Notes: a model not told the origin generated them from the sequence alone. 64,000 nucleotides of DNA from Streptomyces sp. NBC_01288 (GCF_035982055.1 NZ_CP108427.1:8307001-8371000), one strand, 5' to 3'. Counted from the first letter of the stretch, positions 1 to 7,776 are shown. Translations and numbers: made by a program.

Positions 1-1365
1 GTGAACATCGCGATGCCGTCCGCGCAGCGCGACCTGGGTTTCAGCGACGGAAGCCGGCAGTGGATCGTCACCGCCTACGCCCTGGCGTTCGGCAGTCTGC
101 TGCTCCTCGGCGGCAGGCTCGCCGACCTCTTCGGCCGGAAGATCGCCTTCCTGGTCGGCATCGCGGGCTTCGCCGGCTCCTCGGCCCTGGCCGGCGCGGC
201 GCCGAACTTCGAAGTGCTGGTGACCGGGCGTGTCATGCAGGGACTCTTCGGCGCCCTGCTCGCACCGGCCGCTCTCGCCGTCCTCAATGTCACCTTCACC
301 ACGGCAAAGGACAGGGCCCGCGCCTTCGGCGTCTTCGGGGCCATCGGCGGTGCGGGAGGCGCCTTCGGACTGCTGCTGGGCGGACTGCTCACCGAGCACC
401 TGAACTGGCGCTGGACCCTCTACGTCAACCTGGTCTTCGCCGTCATCGCGTTCACCGGCGGACTCGCCCTGATGCGCAAGGGCGCCCCGGCCGTACGGCC
501 CAAGCTCGACCTCCCCGGCACCGTCCTGGGCTCGGCCGGTCTCTTCGGCCTGGTCTACGGCTTCGCGAACGCCGAGACGTACGACTGGTCCTCGCCGATG
601 ACCTGGGCGCCCCTGGCCGCCGCCGTGCTACTGCTGGCCGCCTTCGCCTGGTGGCAGACCCGCGCCACGCATCCGCTGCTGCCCCTGCGGGTCCTGGCCG
701 ATCGCACCCGGGGCGCGTCCTTCCTGGTGATGGCCATCGCCAGCGCCGGACTCTTCGGGGTCTCCCTCTTCCTGACCTACTACCTACAGTCCTCGCGCGG
801 CTTCAGCCCCGTCAGGACGGGCCTCGCGTTCCTGCCGATGATGGGCAGCCTGATGGTCGTCGCCCAGCTGTCCATCAGCGTGCTGCTGCCGAAGATCGGC
901 CCCAAGATCCTCGTGCCCCTGGGTCTGCTGACGTCGGCCACCGGCCTGGCCCTGCTGACCGCGCTCGACCTGAACAGCGGCTACGCGACCGGTGTGCTGC
1001 CCGGACTGCTCCTGATCGGTTCCGGTATCGGCCTGTCGCTGCCGCCCGCGATGAGCCTCTCCATTCACGGGATCAGGGTCGAGGACGCGGGCGTCGGCTC
1101 CGCGGCGGTCAATACGATGCAGCAGGTCGGGGGTGCCATCGGCACCGCTCTGCTCAACACCCTCGCCGCGAGCGCCGCGACCGCCTACCTCGTCGGTAGG
1201 ACACCCACCCGGGCCACCGTGGCGCAGGCCCGGCTGCACAGCTACTCGACCGCTTACTGGTGGTCGGCCGGCCTCTTCGTCGCCGGCGCCGTGATCGCGG
1301 CGCTCATGTTCCGCAAGGGCCGCCCTGAGAGCGGTGAGCCGAGCGCTCCGATCGTCCACATGTGA
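1..1365 (+). CDS. MFS drug efflux transporter, DHA2 type (5' truncated by window edge)
   Basis: Proton-driven multidrug or metabolite exporter of the 14-helix DHA2 group, acting in the cell membrane. The visible part has 454 residues, about a dozen hydrophobic segments, and the MFS motif A loop GGRLADLFGRK near residues 37-47. DHA2 proteins normally begin with one more helix ending in an IVNIA motif just before the ALPSAQ-like segment seen here. The GTG at base 1 is therefore most likely an internal Val codon and the true start lies outside the window. The substrate cannot be told. The gene stops 22 bp before the end of the convergent cupin gene. Confidence 0.88.
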   Translation: MNIAMPSAQRDLGFSDGSRQWIVTAYALAFGSLLLLGGRLADLFGRKIAFLVGIAGFAGSSALAGAAPNFEVLVTGRVMQGLFGALLAPAALAVLNVTFTTAKDRARAFGVFGAIGGAGGAFGLLLGGLLTEHLNWRWTLYVNLVFAVIAFTGGLALMRKGAPAVRPKLDLPGTVLGSAGLFGLVYGFANAETYDWSSPMTWAPLAAAVLLLAAFAWWQTRATHPLLPLRVLADRTRGASFLVMAIASAGLFGVSLFLTYYLQSSRGFSPVRTGLAFLPMMGSLMVVAQLSISVLLPKIGPKILVPLGLLTSATGLALLTALDLNSGYATGVLPGLLLIGSGIGLSLPPAMSLSIHGIRVEDAGVGSAAVNTMQQVGGAIGTALLNTLAASAATAYLVGRTPTRATVAQARLHSYSTAYWWSAGLFVAGAVIAALMFRKGRPESGEPSAPIVHM

Positions 1366-1386
1366 CCAAGGCCCCCTGTTCGTACG

Positions 1387-1761
1387 TCAGTTGGCCCACG
1401 GCGCGACAATGCGCGTGCCGTCCGCCAGCTCCGCCTCCAGGCCGATGGTCGTGGTGACCCAGGTGATCACGGTCCGGTCGGTGGGGTTCTCGACGCCGAA
1501 GGTCGCCCCCGGGTTGACGATCAACGTGTCACCCGCGCCGACCCGTTCGGTACGGCCGTCGAGCGTGATCACCAGCTCGCCTTCGAGGATGTGCAGGATC
1601 TCCTCGTGGTTGACGGTGTGCAGGGGAGCCTTGGTGCCGGCGGGGATCTCGCCCCGCCATGCGCACAACTCCTTGCTGCCGGTGCCGGGATGGGCGTACG
1701 AGACGAAGCGGGCGCCGTGGATCTCGTGGACGACGGCGTCGGACGGATGGATGACGGGCAC
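1387..1761 (-). CDS. Small single-domain cupin protein
   Basis: A 124-residue single cupin barrel. Motif 1 runs over residues 48-62 with His48, His52 and Glu54 as likely metal ligands, and motif 2 (PGATFGVENPTDRTVITW) follows. I chose the GTG at 1761 because GGAGG lies five bases upstream. The longer reading to 1830 would start inside the operator palindromes. It is divergent from a MarR regulator and shares its operator region, so it is probably that regulator's target. Such cupins may act as small dioxygenases, isomerases or quercetinase-like enzymes; the substrate is unknown. Confidence 0.82.
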   Translation of the reverse strand: MPVIHPSDAVVHEIHGARFVSYAHPGTGSKELCAWRGEIPAGTKAPLHTVNHEEILHILEGELVITLDGRTERVGAGDTLIVNPGATFGVENPTDRTVITWVTTTIGLEAELADGTRIVAPWAN

Positions 1762-1782
1762 GACTGCCTCCAGAAGTAGATA

Positions 1783-1827
1783 GTCAAGCTGCTTGACCAT
1801 GTCCTCAACATGGTCAAGCAGCTTGAC
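1783..1827. promoter_or_regulatory. Paired palindromic MarR operators
   Basis: Two 15-bp palindromes, GTCAAGCTGCTTGAC (1783-1797) and GTCAAGCAGCTTGAC (1813-1827), together form a perfect 19-bp inverted repeat (1783-1801 with 1809-1827) around a 7-bp spacer. They lie between the divergent cupin and MarR genes. Dyads of this size and composition are typical MarR sites. Two sites 30 bp apart, about three helical turns, suggest cooperative binding and control of both genes. Confidence 0.8.
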
Positions 1828-1856
1828 CAATCCGTCAAGGGTGTTTCAATGCCGTC

Positions 1857-2300
1857 GTGGAGAACTCCGAGGCCATCGCCCTGACCGCCGCTCTGCTCGC
1901 CGCCGCGGGCGATCTGACGAAGCGCATCAATGACGGGGTCATCGCCCGCGGCTTCGAGGTGCGCCCGGCGCACGGCTTCGCCTTCGCGCGGCTCGCGCCG
2001 GACGGGGCGACGGCCACCGACCTCGCCGCCCATCTCGGAATCACCAAGCAGGCCGCGAGTCAGCTCGTCGACGACATCGTCCGCAAGGGGTACGCCGAAC
2101 GGCGTCCGCACCCCGGTGACGCGCGCGCCCGGCTGGTCGTGCTCACCGAGCTGGGGTGGGCCTGCACGCGAGCCGCGGAGGAGGCGGCCCTGGAGGCCGT
2201 GCAGCCGTGGGTCGAACTGCTGGGGGAGAGTGAAGTGCGCGTGTTGTGTGACCGTTTGCGGCGTATTGCGCCCTACGGTCCCCTCAGGCCGGCCTGGTGA
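1857..2300 (+). CDS. MarR family transcriptional regulator
   Basis: A 147-residue winged-helix repressor. The recognition region runs over about residues 50-95, including LAAHLGITKQAASQLVDDI followed by the wing RRPHPGDARARLVVLTELG. The GTG at 1857 is the only good start in this frame; AAGGG lies about 15 bases upstream, which is rather far. It is divergent from the cupin gene and sits beside a strong double palindrome that is the obvious operator. MarR proteins usually respond to phenolic or other small ligands; the ligand is unknown here. Confidence 0.88.
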   Translation: MENSEAIALTAALLAAAGDLTKRINDGVIARGFEVRPAHGFAFARLAPDGATATDLAAHLGITKQAASQLVDDIVRKGYAERRPHPGDARARLVVLTELGWACTRAAEEAALEAVQPWVELLGESEVRVLCDRLRRIAPYGPLRPAW

Positions 2301-2383
2301 CTGGTTATCACTGGAAGTTTTTACTGACGCGTAACTTCACACTTCACCTACTCGCTCGTAACTTGACGAGTGAACAGCATTCT

Positions 2384-2399
2384 TGTGATCCGGATCACA
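2384..2399. promoter_or_regulatory. CRP-type palindrome upstream of lipase
   Basis: TGTGATCCGGATCACA is a perfect 16-bp palindrome matching the classical TGTGA-N6-TCACA CRP site. It lies 47 bp before the lipase start. Streptomyces encodes a Crp protein, so cAMP-Crp control of this secreted lipase is plausible but inferred. Confidence 0.6.
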
Positions 2400-2446
2400 G
2401 GGCGTAAGGCCGTCGCAACTCCCTTGAGCCGCAAGGAGATCACACG

Positions 2447-3307
2447 ATGCTGCCCTGGAAACGACTGCTCAGACCCCTGACCGCGCTGCTCCTGACCGCC
2501 GCGGTCGCCGCCGTTCCCGCCACCGCCGCGCACGCGGCGAGCGCCCCCAGCAGTGGTTGGAACGACTACAGCTGTCGGCCCTCCGCCGCCCACCCCGACC
2601 CCGTCGTCCTCGTGCACGGCACCTTCGCCAACGCCACCGACAACTGGCTGGCCCTCGCGCCGTACCTGGAAGTCCGCGGCTACTGCGTCTTCTCCCTCGA
2701 CTACGGCCAGCTCCCCGGCGTCCCCCTCGTATACGGCCTCGGCCCCATCGACCAGTCGGCGGCCCAACTCCAGGTCTACGTCGACAAGGTGCTCGCCGCG
2801 ACCGGCGCCGCCAAGGTCGACCTGGTCGGACACTCGCAGGGCGGCATGATGCCCCGCTACTACCTCAAGTTCCTCGGTGGCGCCGCCAAGGTGGACACCT
2901 TCGTCGGCATCGCGCCCGACAACCACGGCACCACCCTGGACGGCCTCACCAAACTCCTGCCGTACTTCCCGGGCGCCGAGGACGTGATCGCCGCGGCCGC
3001 TCCCGGCCTCGCCGACCAGGTCGCCGGCTCGGCGTTCCTCGCCAAGCTGAACGCGGGCGGCGACACCGTCCCCGGCGTCCACTACACGGTCATCGCCACC
3101 AAGTACGACGAGGTCGTCACGCCCTACACGAGTCAGTTCCTGAGCGGGTCCGACGTGCACAACGTGCTGATCCAGAACCTGTGTTCAGTGGATCTGTCCG
3201 AGCACGCCCTGCTCGGGCTCACCGACCGGATCGCCTTCCACGAGGTCGCCAACGCCCTCGACCCCGCGCACGCCACCACCACCAACTGCCTGTCGGCGCT
3301 CAGTTGA
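2447..3307 (+). CDS. Secreted triacylglycerol lipase/esterase (alpha/beta hydrolase)
   Basis: Extracellular ester hydrolase of 286 residues. A Sec signal peptide covers about residues 1-31 (cleavage near AHAA). The mature protein has the oxyanion motif VVLVHGTF near residue 53 and the nucleophile elbow GHSQGG with Ser130. An Asp in KYDEVVTP and a His in VDLSEHALLG complete the likely triad. A purine-rich site (AAGGAG) lies upstream of the ATG. Family: Streptomyces class 2 lipases. The gene is preceded by a CRP-type palindrome and followed by a strong bidirectional terminator. Exact chain-length preference cannot be read from sequence. Confidence 0.88.
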   Translation: MLPWKRLLRPLTALLLTAAVAAVPATAAHAASAPSSGWNDYSCRPSAAHPDPVVLVHGTFANATDNWLALAPYLEVRGYCVFSLDYGQLPGVPLVYGLGPIDQSAAQLQVYVDKVLAATGAAKVDLVGHSQGGMMPRYYLKFLGGAAKVDTFVGIAPDNHGTTLDGLTKLLPYFPGAEDVIAAAAPGLADQVAGSAFLAKLNAGGDTVPGVHYTVIATKYDEVVTPYTSQFLSGSDVHNVLIQNLCSVDLSEHALLGLTDRIAFHEVANALDPAHATTTNCLSALS

Positions 3308-3320
3308 CCGTAGGCACGCC

Positions 3321-3359
3321 GCGGGGCCTGTCCGACCTGAGCCGCCGGACAGGCCCCGC
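3321..3359. terminator. Bidirectional terminator hairpin
   Basis: A perfect 14-bp stem, GCGGGGCCTGTCCG (3321-3334) with its complement at 3346-3359, and an 11-nt loop lie between the convergent lipase and LPMO genes. There is no T-run, as is common in Streptomyces. Confidence 0.8.
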
Positions 3360-3376
3360 CCCCTGCACGGGCCGTA

Positions 3377-4405
3377 CTAACGGCCGTGCCGTCCACCGCC
3401 GTTGGTCGCGCGGCGGCGGACCGAGGCGAACAGGGCCGCGGCGCCGAGCGCCAAGGAGGCCGCGCCGCCCACGATGAGATACGGCGAACTGTCGTTGGCG
3501 CCTGTCTCGGCGAGGTTCTTCGAACTCCCCTCCGCCTGCGGCTCGTTGCCCTCGGTGGTCGCCTGGTCCGTCGCGGCGGCCGGCTCCGCCGACGTGCTCG
3601 CGTCCGCGTCCCCGTGGCCGTTGTGCTCGACCGTCGACTTGTCGGCACCGGCCGCGATCTGCTGGCTGGAAGGGGCGGAGGCGGTGGGCGCGGGAGTCGT
3701 GGGAGCGACCGGGGTGGGCTTCGAACTGCCCGCCGTGCCACCGCCGTTGGCGCCCGTGCCGCTTCCGCTGCCGCCGAAGCTGACGTCCGAGCAGGAGTAG
3801 AACGCCTCCGGGCTGTCCGAGCGCTGCCAGATCGCGTACAGGAGCTGCTTGCCGGAGCGCTGCGGAAGGGCGCCGGAGAAGGTGTAGAAGCCGCCCGTCG
3901 CGACCGGGTCGGTGGAGGTCGCGACGGGGTGCTCCAGGTCCAGGTCCGCCCAGGCGAGCGGCTGCGCGGGGTCGTAGCCGGACTTGGTGATGTAGACCTT
4001 GAAGGTGCCTTTGTGCGGGGCGGTCACGCGGTACTTGAAGGTGTACGAGCCGCTGCTCACGCTGGTCGCCGGCCAGTCGGCGCGGGCCAGGTCGAGGCCC
4101 TTGAACTCCTCGCTGTTCGCGCTGCACAGCTTGCCGTCCGGGATCAGCGTCTGGTGCTGCCCGTTCGCGTCGCCGATCCGGATGCCGTTCCAGTCGTAGA
4201 GCGCCTGCGTGCCACCGGCCGCGACCGCCGCCTTGCACGCGTCCGACTTCGGGCTCTCCGGCCCCTCCGCGTAGCACTGCGCGACCCTGCTGACGGGGTC
4301 GCCCATCGAACCGTGCGCCACCGCGGGCGCCGCGCTGAGTGCGGTCAGCGCGAGGGGGGTCAGACCGAGGACGGCGACAGCGGCGGCCTTACGGCGTGCG
4401 GGCAT
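3377..4405 (-). CDS. Lytic polysaccharide monooxygenase (AA10/CBM33) with LAxTG wall anchor
   Basis: Copper enzyme that oxidatively cleaves crystalline chitin or cellulose. The signal peptide (1-30) ends in AVA, so His31 becomes the mature N-terminus. His31 and His131 (TAPHKG) form the copper histidine brace, with an axial Phe near 203-210. A Ser/Thr/Pro/Gly-rich linker (about 211-297) leads to LAETG at 298-302, a membrane helix and an arginine tail. That is a class E sortase signal. The protein should therefore be covalently attached to the cell wall, unlike the usual freely secreted Streptomyces LPMOs. It is transcribed toward the lipase. Confidence 0.9.
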   Translation of the reverse strand: MPARRKAAAVAVLGLTPLALTALSAAPAVAHGSMGDPVSRVAQCYAEGPESPKSDACKAAVAAGGTQALYDWNGIRIGDANGQHQTLIPDGKLCSANSEEFKGLDLARADWPATSVSSGSYTFKYRVTAPHKGTFKVYITKSGYDPAQPLAWADLDLEHPVATSTDPVATGGFYTFSGALPQRSGKQLLYAIWQRSDSPEAFYSCSDVSFGGSGSGTGANGGGTAGSSKPTPVAPTTPAPTASAPSSQQIAAGADKSTVEHNGHGDADASTSAEPAAATDQATTEGNEPQAEGSSKNLAETGANDSSPYLIVGGAASLALGAAALFASVRRRATNGGGRHGR

Positions 4406-4598
4406 GGCGGAACTCCAACTCCTCGGACGGTGCTCGGCGCGGGGGACGGATCCCGTGGGGGTGATCAGAAGCTAGCCCCTGGAAACCGCGAAATCGCCTG
4501 CTGGAGACGGGAGAGGGAGATCCTTATGGTCGTGTTAAGGCAGGGCTAACTGAGGGCTCAGGGAGGGACGGTCCCGTGCGTCCGGAGAGGTGGTGCGG

Positions 4599-4948
4599 AT
4601 GAGCGGAGCGGACGGGGTTCGCGTCGCGGCCGTCGCCGATGTGCCCGTGGTGAAGGCTGTGACCGATGTGGCGTACCGCCACTACATTCCGCGCATCGGT
4701 GTGGTGCCGCAGCCCATGGAGGCGGACCACACGTAGGCGGACCACATGGCGAAAGTGCCGCTGGGCGGCTGCTCCTGGAGTTCGTGGACGCACGCGCGCG
4801 TGAACTCGGGCCGGCCGAGGTCAGGCTCTGCACCAACGCGCTGATGTGGGAGAACCAGGAGATCTACCCGAGGTTCGGGTACGAGGTCGTGGAGCGGCGC
4901 ACGGACGGGCCGTACGACCGCGTCCACTATCGGAAGCGGCCGGGCTGA
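4599..4948 (+). pseudogene. GNAT acetyltransferase remnant (deleted and frameshifted)
   Basis: From the ATG at 4599 the reading frame gives 45 residues with the GNAT N-terminus (AVTDVAYRHYIPRIGVVPQPM) and stops at TAG 4734-4736. The GNAT C-terminal part resumes in another frame from about 4757 (GRLLLEFVDARARELG, CTNALMWENQEIYPRFGYEVV) to TGA 4946-4948. The central strands with the acetyl-CoA loop, roughly 50 residues, are missing. This is a deletion plus frame change, so no working enzyme is expected. Confidence 0.8.
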
Positions 4949-4976
4949 CCGGGGGCGGGCAGGCGGCGGACCGGGG

Positions 4977-5111
4977 TCAGCCGTCCGGCCACCATGTGCG
5001 GGCGATGTCCTTTCGGACCTCGGGGCGCTCGACAGGGCGCTCGTCGGTCTCGTCCCGTACCCGACGGGTGTCCGACTTCTTCAGGGGCTTCTGCACGGTC
5101 ACGCGGCGCAT
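4977..5111 (-). CDS. Small basic protein, 44 residues, unknown function
   Basis: A 44-residue, highly charged reading frame beginning MRRVTVQKPLKKSDTRRVRD and ending TWWPDG. A near-perfect ribosome binding site (AAGGAGG) lies seven bases before the ATG, which is the main reason to call it. It has no membrane segment and no recognised domain. I have an impression that similar small proteins occur in other Streptomyces, but I cannot verify it here. It lies between the GNAT remnant and the methyltransferase gene, on the other strand. Confidence 0.6.
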   Translation of the reverse strand: MRRVTVQKPLKKSDTRRVRDETDERPVERPEVRKDIARTWWPDG

Positions 5112-5195
5112 GGCTGCCTCCTTGTGTCCACCCGGGTCGTGTTCTCACGGGGTAGACCGTTCCGGGGAGAGTGACTCATCGGCGCCGGTCTGTCT

Positions 5196-5243
5196 GTGGC
5201 GGCTGTCACGCTGGGACTGTCAGTGGCGGGTGTCACGCTGGGC
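5196..5243. repeat. Two tandem 21-bp repeats before the methyltransferase
   Basis: GTGGCGGCTGTCACGCTGGGA (5196-5216) recurs as a copy with two mismatches at 5223-5243, a 27-bp period. The second copy ends two bases before the methyltransferase ATG. The phasing is compatible with a regulator binding in tandem, or with control of translation initiation. Confidence 0.55.
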
Positions 5244-5245
5244 GC

Positions 5246-5854
5246 ATGAGTGAACCTGTAGCGAACGTCGACTGGGACGCGGAGGCCGCGACCTTCGACG
5301 AAGAGGCCGATCACGGGCTGCGCGACCCGGAGATCCGCCGGGCCTGGGCCGACCGGTTGCACGGCTGGCTGCCCGACCGCGCCGCCGACATCCTCGACCT
5401 CGGCTGCGGCACCGGCAGCCTGTCGCTCCTCGCGGCCGAGCAGGGGCACCACGTCACCGGCGTCGACCTCTCCCCGGCGATGGTGGACCTCGCCCGCGCC
5501 AAGCTGGCCGGCCGTGACGCGGCGTTCCTGATCGGTGACGCGGCGGCACCGCCGGTGGGCGAGCAGCTCTTCGACGTCGTCCTCGTACGGCATGTGCTGT
5601 GGGCGCTGCCCGACCCCGGCCGGGTCCTGCGGCACTGGCGCGGGCTGCTGCGCCCCGGCGGGCGGCTCGTGCTGATCGAGGGCCGCTGGGGGACGGTCAG
5701 CCCGGTCGGCATACCCGCCGACCGCCTCACCGAACTCCTGGCGCCCCTGGCCGGGTACGTGCACGTGGAGCGGCTGTCGGACGACCCGCAGCTGTGGGGG
5801 AAGGGCGTGGACGACGAGCGGTACGCGGTGGTGGCCATCCCCGCCATCCCCTGA
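5246..5854 (+). CDS. Class I SAM-dependent methyltransferase
   Basis: A 202-residue Rossmann methyltransferase. SAM motif I, ILDLGCGTGSLSLLA, lies near residues 48-62, with an acidic residue (GVDLSPAM) ending strand 2 and motif III around residue 130 (LRPGGRLVLIEG). The start is the ATG at 5246, immediately after the tandem repeats. The fold is that of small-molecule methyltransferases (UbiE/TehB-like group). The acceptor substrate is not evident, and the flanking genes do not form an obvious pathway with it. Confidence 0.85.
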   Translation: MSEPVANVDWDAEAATFDEEADHGLRDPEIRRAWADRLHGWLPDRAADILDLGCGTGSLSLLAAEQGHHVTGVDLSPAMVDLARAKLAGRDAAFLIGDAAAPPVGEQLFDVVLVRHVLWALPDPGRVLRHWRGLLRPGGRLVLIEGRWGTVSPVGIPADRLTELLAPLAGYVHVERLSDDPQLWGKGVDDERYAVVAIPAIP

Positions 5855-5891
5855 GCGAGTCCGCCCGACGTCTGACCGAGCCCGCCCGCCG

Positions 5892-6392
5892 TCACGCCAC
5901 CAGCGCGTCGAACCCGCCCTCACGGGCCAGCCTCTCCAGCTCGTCGAGCGCGGCCACGGCAGCCGCCGCGGCCGCGGGGTCCGACCCGGCCAGTCCGCTC
6001 TCCTCGAACTCGTCCTCGTCCAGCCGTCGTACGTCCGTCCCGTCGGCGGAGATCCACAGGTCCAGATCGAGGTCCTCTACGACGAGTTCGGTGCCGGAGA
6101 GTGTGGCGGGGCGGGTGATGTCGCAGTACCAGCCCTTCAACTCCCCGGCGTGGTCCCGGACTTCCTTCAGGGAGTACCAGCGGTCCCGCCAGTAGTACTC
6201 GGTGAAGATGTCGCCGTGCTCGAAGCGGACGAAGCCGAAGTCGCGGACGCCGTCACCGGCCCACGGGGCGCGGACGGCGAGGCGGGTGCCGTCGTCGAAG
6301 AGCAGCTCGGCCGCGTAACGGATCTTCGTGCGGCCGGCCTTGACGAGGATGACGTCCAACCGGCGAATGGGTTCAGGTGAGTTCGCGGACAT
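5892..6392 (-). CDS. DUF402 domain protein
   Basis: A 166-residue member of the DUF402 (FomD/YgaC-like beta-barrel) family. The typical core is present: HGDIFTEYYWRDRWYSLKEVRD followed by GWYCDITRPA and VEDLDLDLWI, where acidic residues of the family bind divalent metal and nucleotides. Known relatives are nucleoside di- or triphosphate hydrolases, which is a family inference only. The start overlaps the end of the upstream GNAT gene by 20 bp, so the two are probably translationally coupled. Confidence 0.85.
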   Translation of the reverse strand: MSANSPEPIRRLDVILVKAGRTKIRYAAELLFDDGTRLAVRAPWAGDGVRDFGFVRFEHGDIFTEYYWRDRWYSLKEVRDHAGELKGWYCDITRPATLSGTELVVEDLDLDLWISADGTDVRRLDEDEFEESGLAGSDPAAAAAAVAALDELERLAREGGFDALVA

Positions 6393-7293
6393 AGCGCACC
6401 TCCGTGGCGCAGGTTTCGTAGCCGAACCAGGTGTTGATCGCGAGCATCGGGCCGTTGCCGGTGTCGTTGCCCGTGAACGCCTCCGTGTAACCCGCGGCGC
6501 GGGCGCGGTGCAGGGAGTCGTTCTTGGCGAGGCCTCGGCCGCGGTGGGCGCGGGCGGTGCCGGTCATCACCGTGCCGTAGCGGGTGCCGTCGTCCGTGCG
6601 GGCGGCACTGAAGGCCGCGGGGCGTCCGTCGACGAGGGCCACGGACGTCAACTCCTGGCTGAACAAGGGGTGTTGCCAGGTCCCGTCCAGCCAGGCCCGG
6701 TAGTCCGTGAACTCGACGCCGATGTCGCTGGGTTCGTCGGCCGTCGTCTCCGCGTCCAGCTCGAACAGGGGGCGCGGGTCGTCGGAGAAGTCGGAGCCCG
6801 GGCGGATCTCGACATCCGGCGGCGGGTCCTGGAGCGGGGGGGGTGCGCCCTGCGCCAGGTCCAGGCGCAGGAAGTACGCGGAACGGCTCGCCGTATAGCC
6901 GAACCGTTCGGCGAAGGCGTGGTTGGCCGGCTCGTCCAGAACCCAGGCGTAGAGCGTGGTCGCGCCCACGGCGGCCAGGTGCTCCTCGGCGGCGCGGGCC
7001 AGGAGTGAGCCCGCGCCCCGGCGCGTCCGCTCCGGGTGCACGTACACGTTGACGAAGCCGCGGTCGGGTTCCGGGCTGTCGTAGGCGATGCCGACCTGGG
7101 CCGTGCCGATGATCTCGCCGTCCTCCTCCGCGACCAGCCTGCGCAGCGCGGCCTCCGGCTGGGCGTGGGCGATGTCGTGGGCGACGGACTCCGGGGTGAA
7201 CAGCACGTAGGGGAGGGCGAGTCGGCGGACCTCGACGAAACCGTCCAGGTCCGCCCGGACATCGGGGCGCAGGTCGCGTGCGATCACGGTCAT
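6373..7293 (-). CDS. Two-domain GNAT N-acetyltransferase
   Basis: A 306-residue tandem GNAT protein. The N-terminal domain has an acetyl-CoA loop region (HPERTRRGAGSLLARA, about residues 86-101). The C-terminal domain has a second one (TGTARAHRGRGLAKNDSLHR, about 244-263). Mycothiol synthase and several antibiotic acetyltransferases have this tandem layout, but no specific substrate signature is seen. It is the first gene of a two-gene unit with DUF402. The ATG at 7293 is the natural start. Confidence 0.85.
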   Translation of the reverse strand: MTVIARDLRPDVRADLDGFVEVRRLALPYVLFTPESVAHDIAHAQPEAALRRLVAEEDGEIIGTAQVGIAYDSPEPDRGFVNVYVHPERTRRGAGSLLARAAEEHLAAVGATTLYAWVLDEPANHAFAERFGYTASRSAYFLRLDLAQGAPPPLQDPPPDVEIRPGSDFSDDPRPLFELDAETTADEPSDIGVEFTDYRAWLDGTWQHPLFSQELTSVALVDGRPAAFSAARTDDGTRYGTVMTGTARAHRGRGLAKNDSLHRARAAGYTEAFTGNDTGNGPMLAINTWFGYETCATEVRYVRELT

Positions 7294-7336
7294 GGGGTCG
7301 CACGCTACGGCGGGGGCGCGCGGGAGTGCCTCTTAT

Positions 7337-7398
7337 TTTCCGGAGGGTGTCTTCGCCGGATTTCCGGAGGGTGCGTTCCGTGGTGGGTGCGGGACAAT
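7337..7398 (+). promoter_or_regulatory. Direct repeats and -10 element before the GntR gene
   Basis: TTTCCGGAGGGTG occurs at 7337-7349 and again at 7361-7373, 24 bp apart. A -10 like GACAAT is at 7393-7398, so transcription would start at about 7405, which is the GTG start codon itself. This predicts a leaderless mRNA. The repeats may bind the regulator encoded downstream. Confidence 0.5.
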
Positions 7399-7404
7399 CG
7401 GGCC

Positions 7405-7776
7405 GTGACCTTGAAGATCCACATCGATGACAGTGCCGCGCCCTACGAGCAGGTGCGGGCGCAGATCTCCGAGCAGGCGCGGGCGGGGGTGCTGCCGGTG
7501 GGGTACCGGTTGCCCACCGTCCGGGGGCTGGCCGAGTCGCTCGGCCTCGCCGCGAACACGGTCGCCAAGGCGTACCGGGCGCTGGAGGCGGACGGGGTGA
7601 TCGAGACGCGTGGGCGCAACGGGACGTTCGTCGCTGCGGCGGGCTCGGCGGCGGAGCGTGAGGCGTCGTTGGCCGCGCAGGCCTATGCGGAGAAGGTTCG
7701 GCGGCTGGGGCTCACGGAGGGGGATGCGGTGGCGGCCGTGCGGGATGCCCTGCGGGCGGCTTATGGGGAGGGGTGA
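7405..7776 (+). CDS. GntR family regulator, YtrA subfamily
   Basis: A 123-residue short GntR protein with an N-terminal winged helix (PYEQVRAQISEQ through LPTVRGLAESLGLAANTVAKAYRAL, about residues 11-60) and only a short C-terminal helix pair. That is the YtrA architecture. YtrA-type genes usually head an ABC transporter operon, but no transporter follows here, so it appears to be an orphan. The GTG at 7405 is chosen because the family N-terminus begins here and a -10 element sits seven bases before it. Confidence 0.85.
   Translation: MTLKIHIDDSAAPYEQVRAQISEQARAGVLPVGYRLPTVRGLAESLGLAANTVAKAYRALEADGVIETRGRNGTFVAAAGSAAEREASLAAQAYAEKVRRLGLTEGDAVAAVRDALRAAYGEG

Noticed and set aside
1762..1830. 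N-terminal extension of the cupin protein
   Set aside because: It would be encoded by the operator palindromes, and the internal GTG at 1761 has a better ribosome site.
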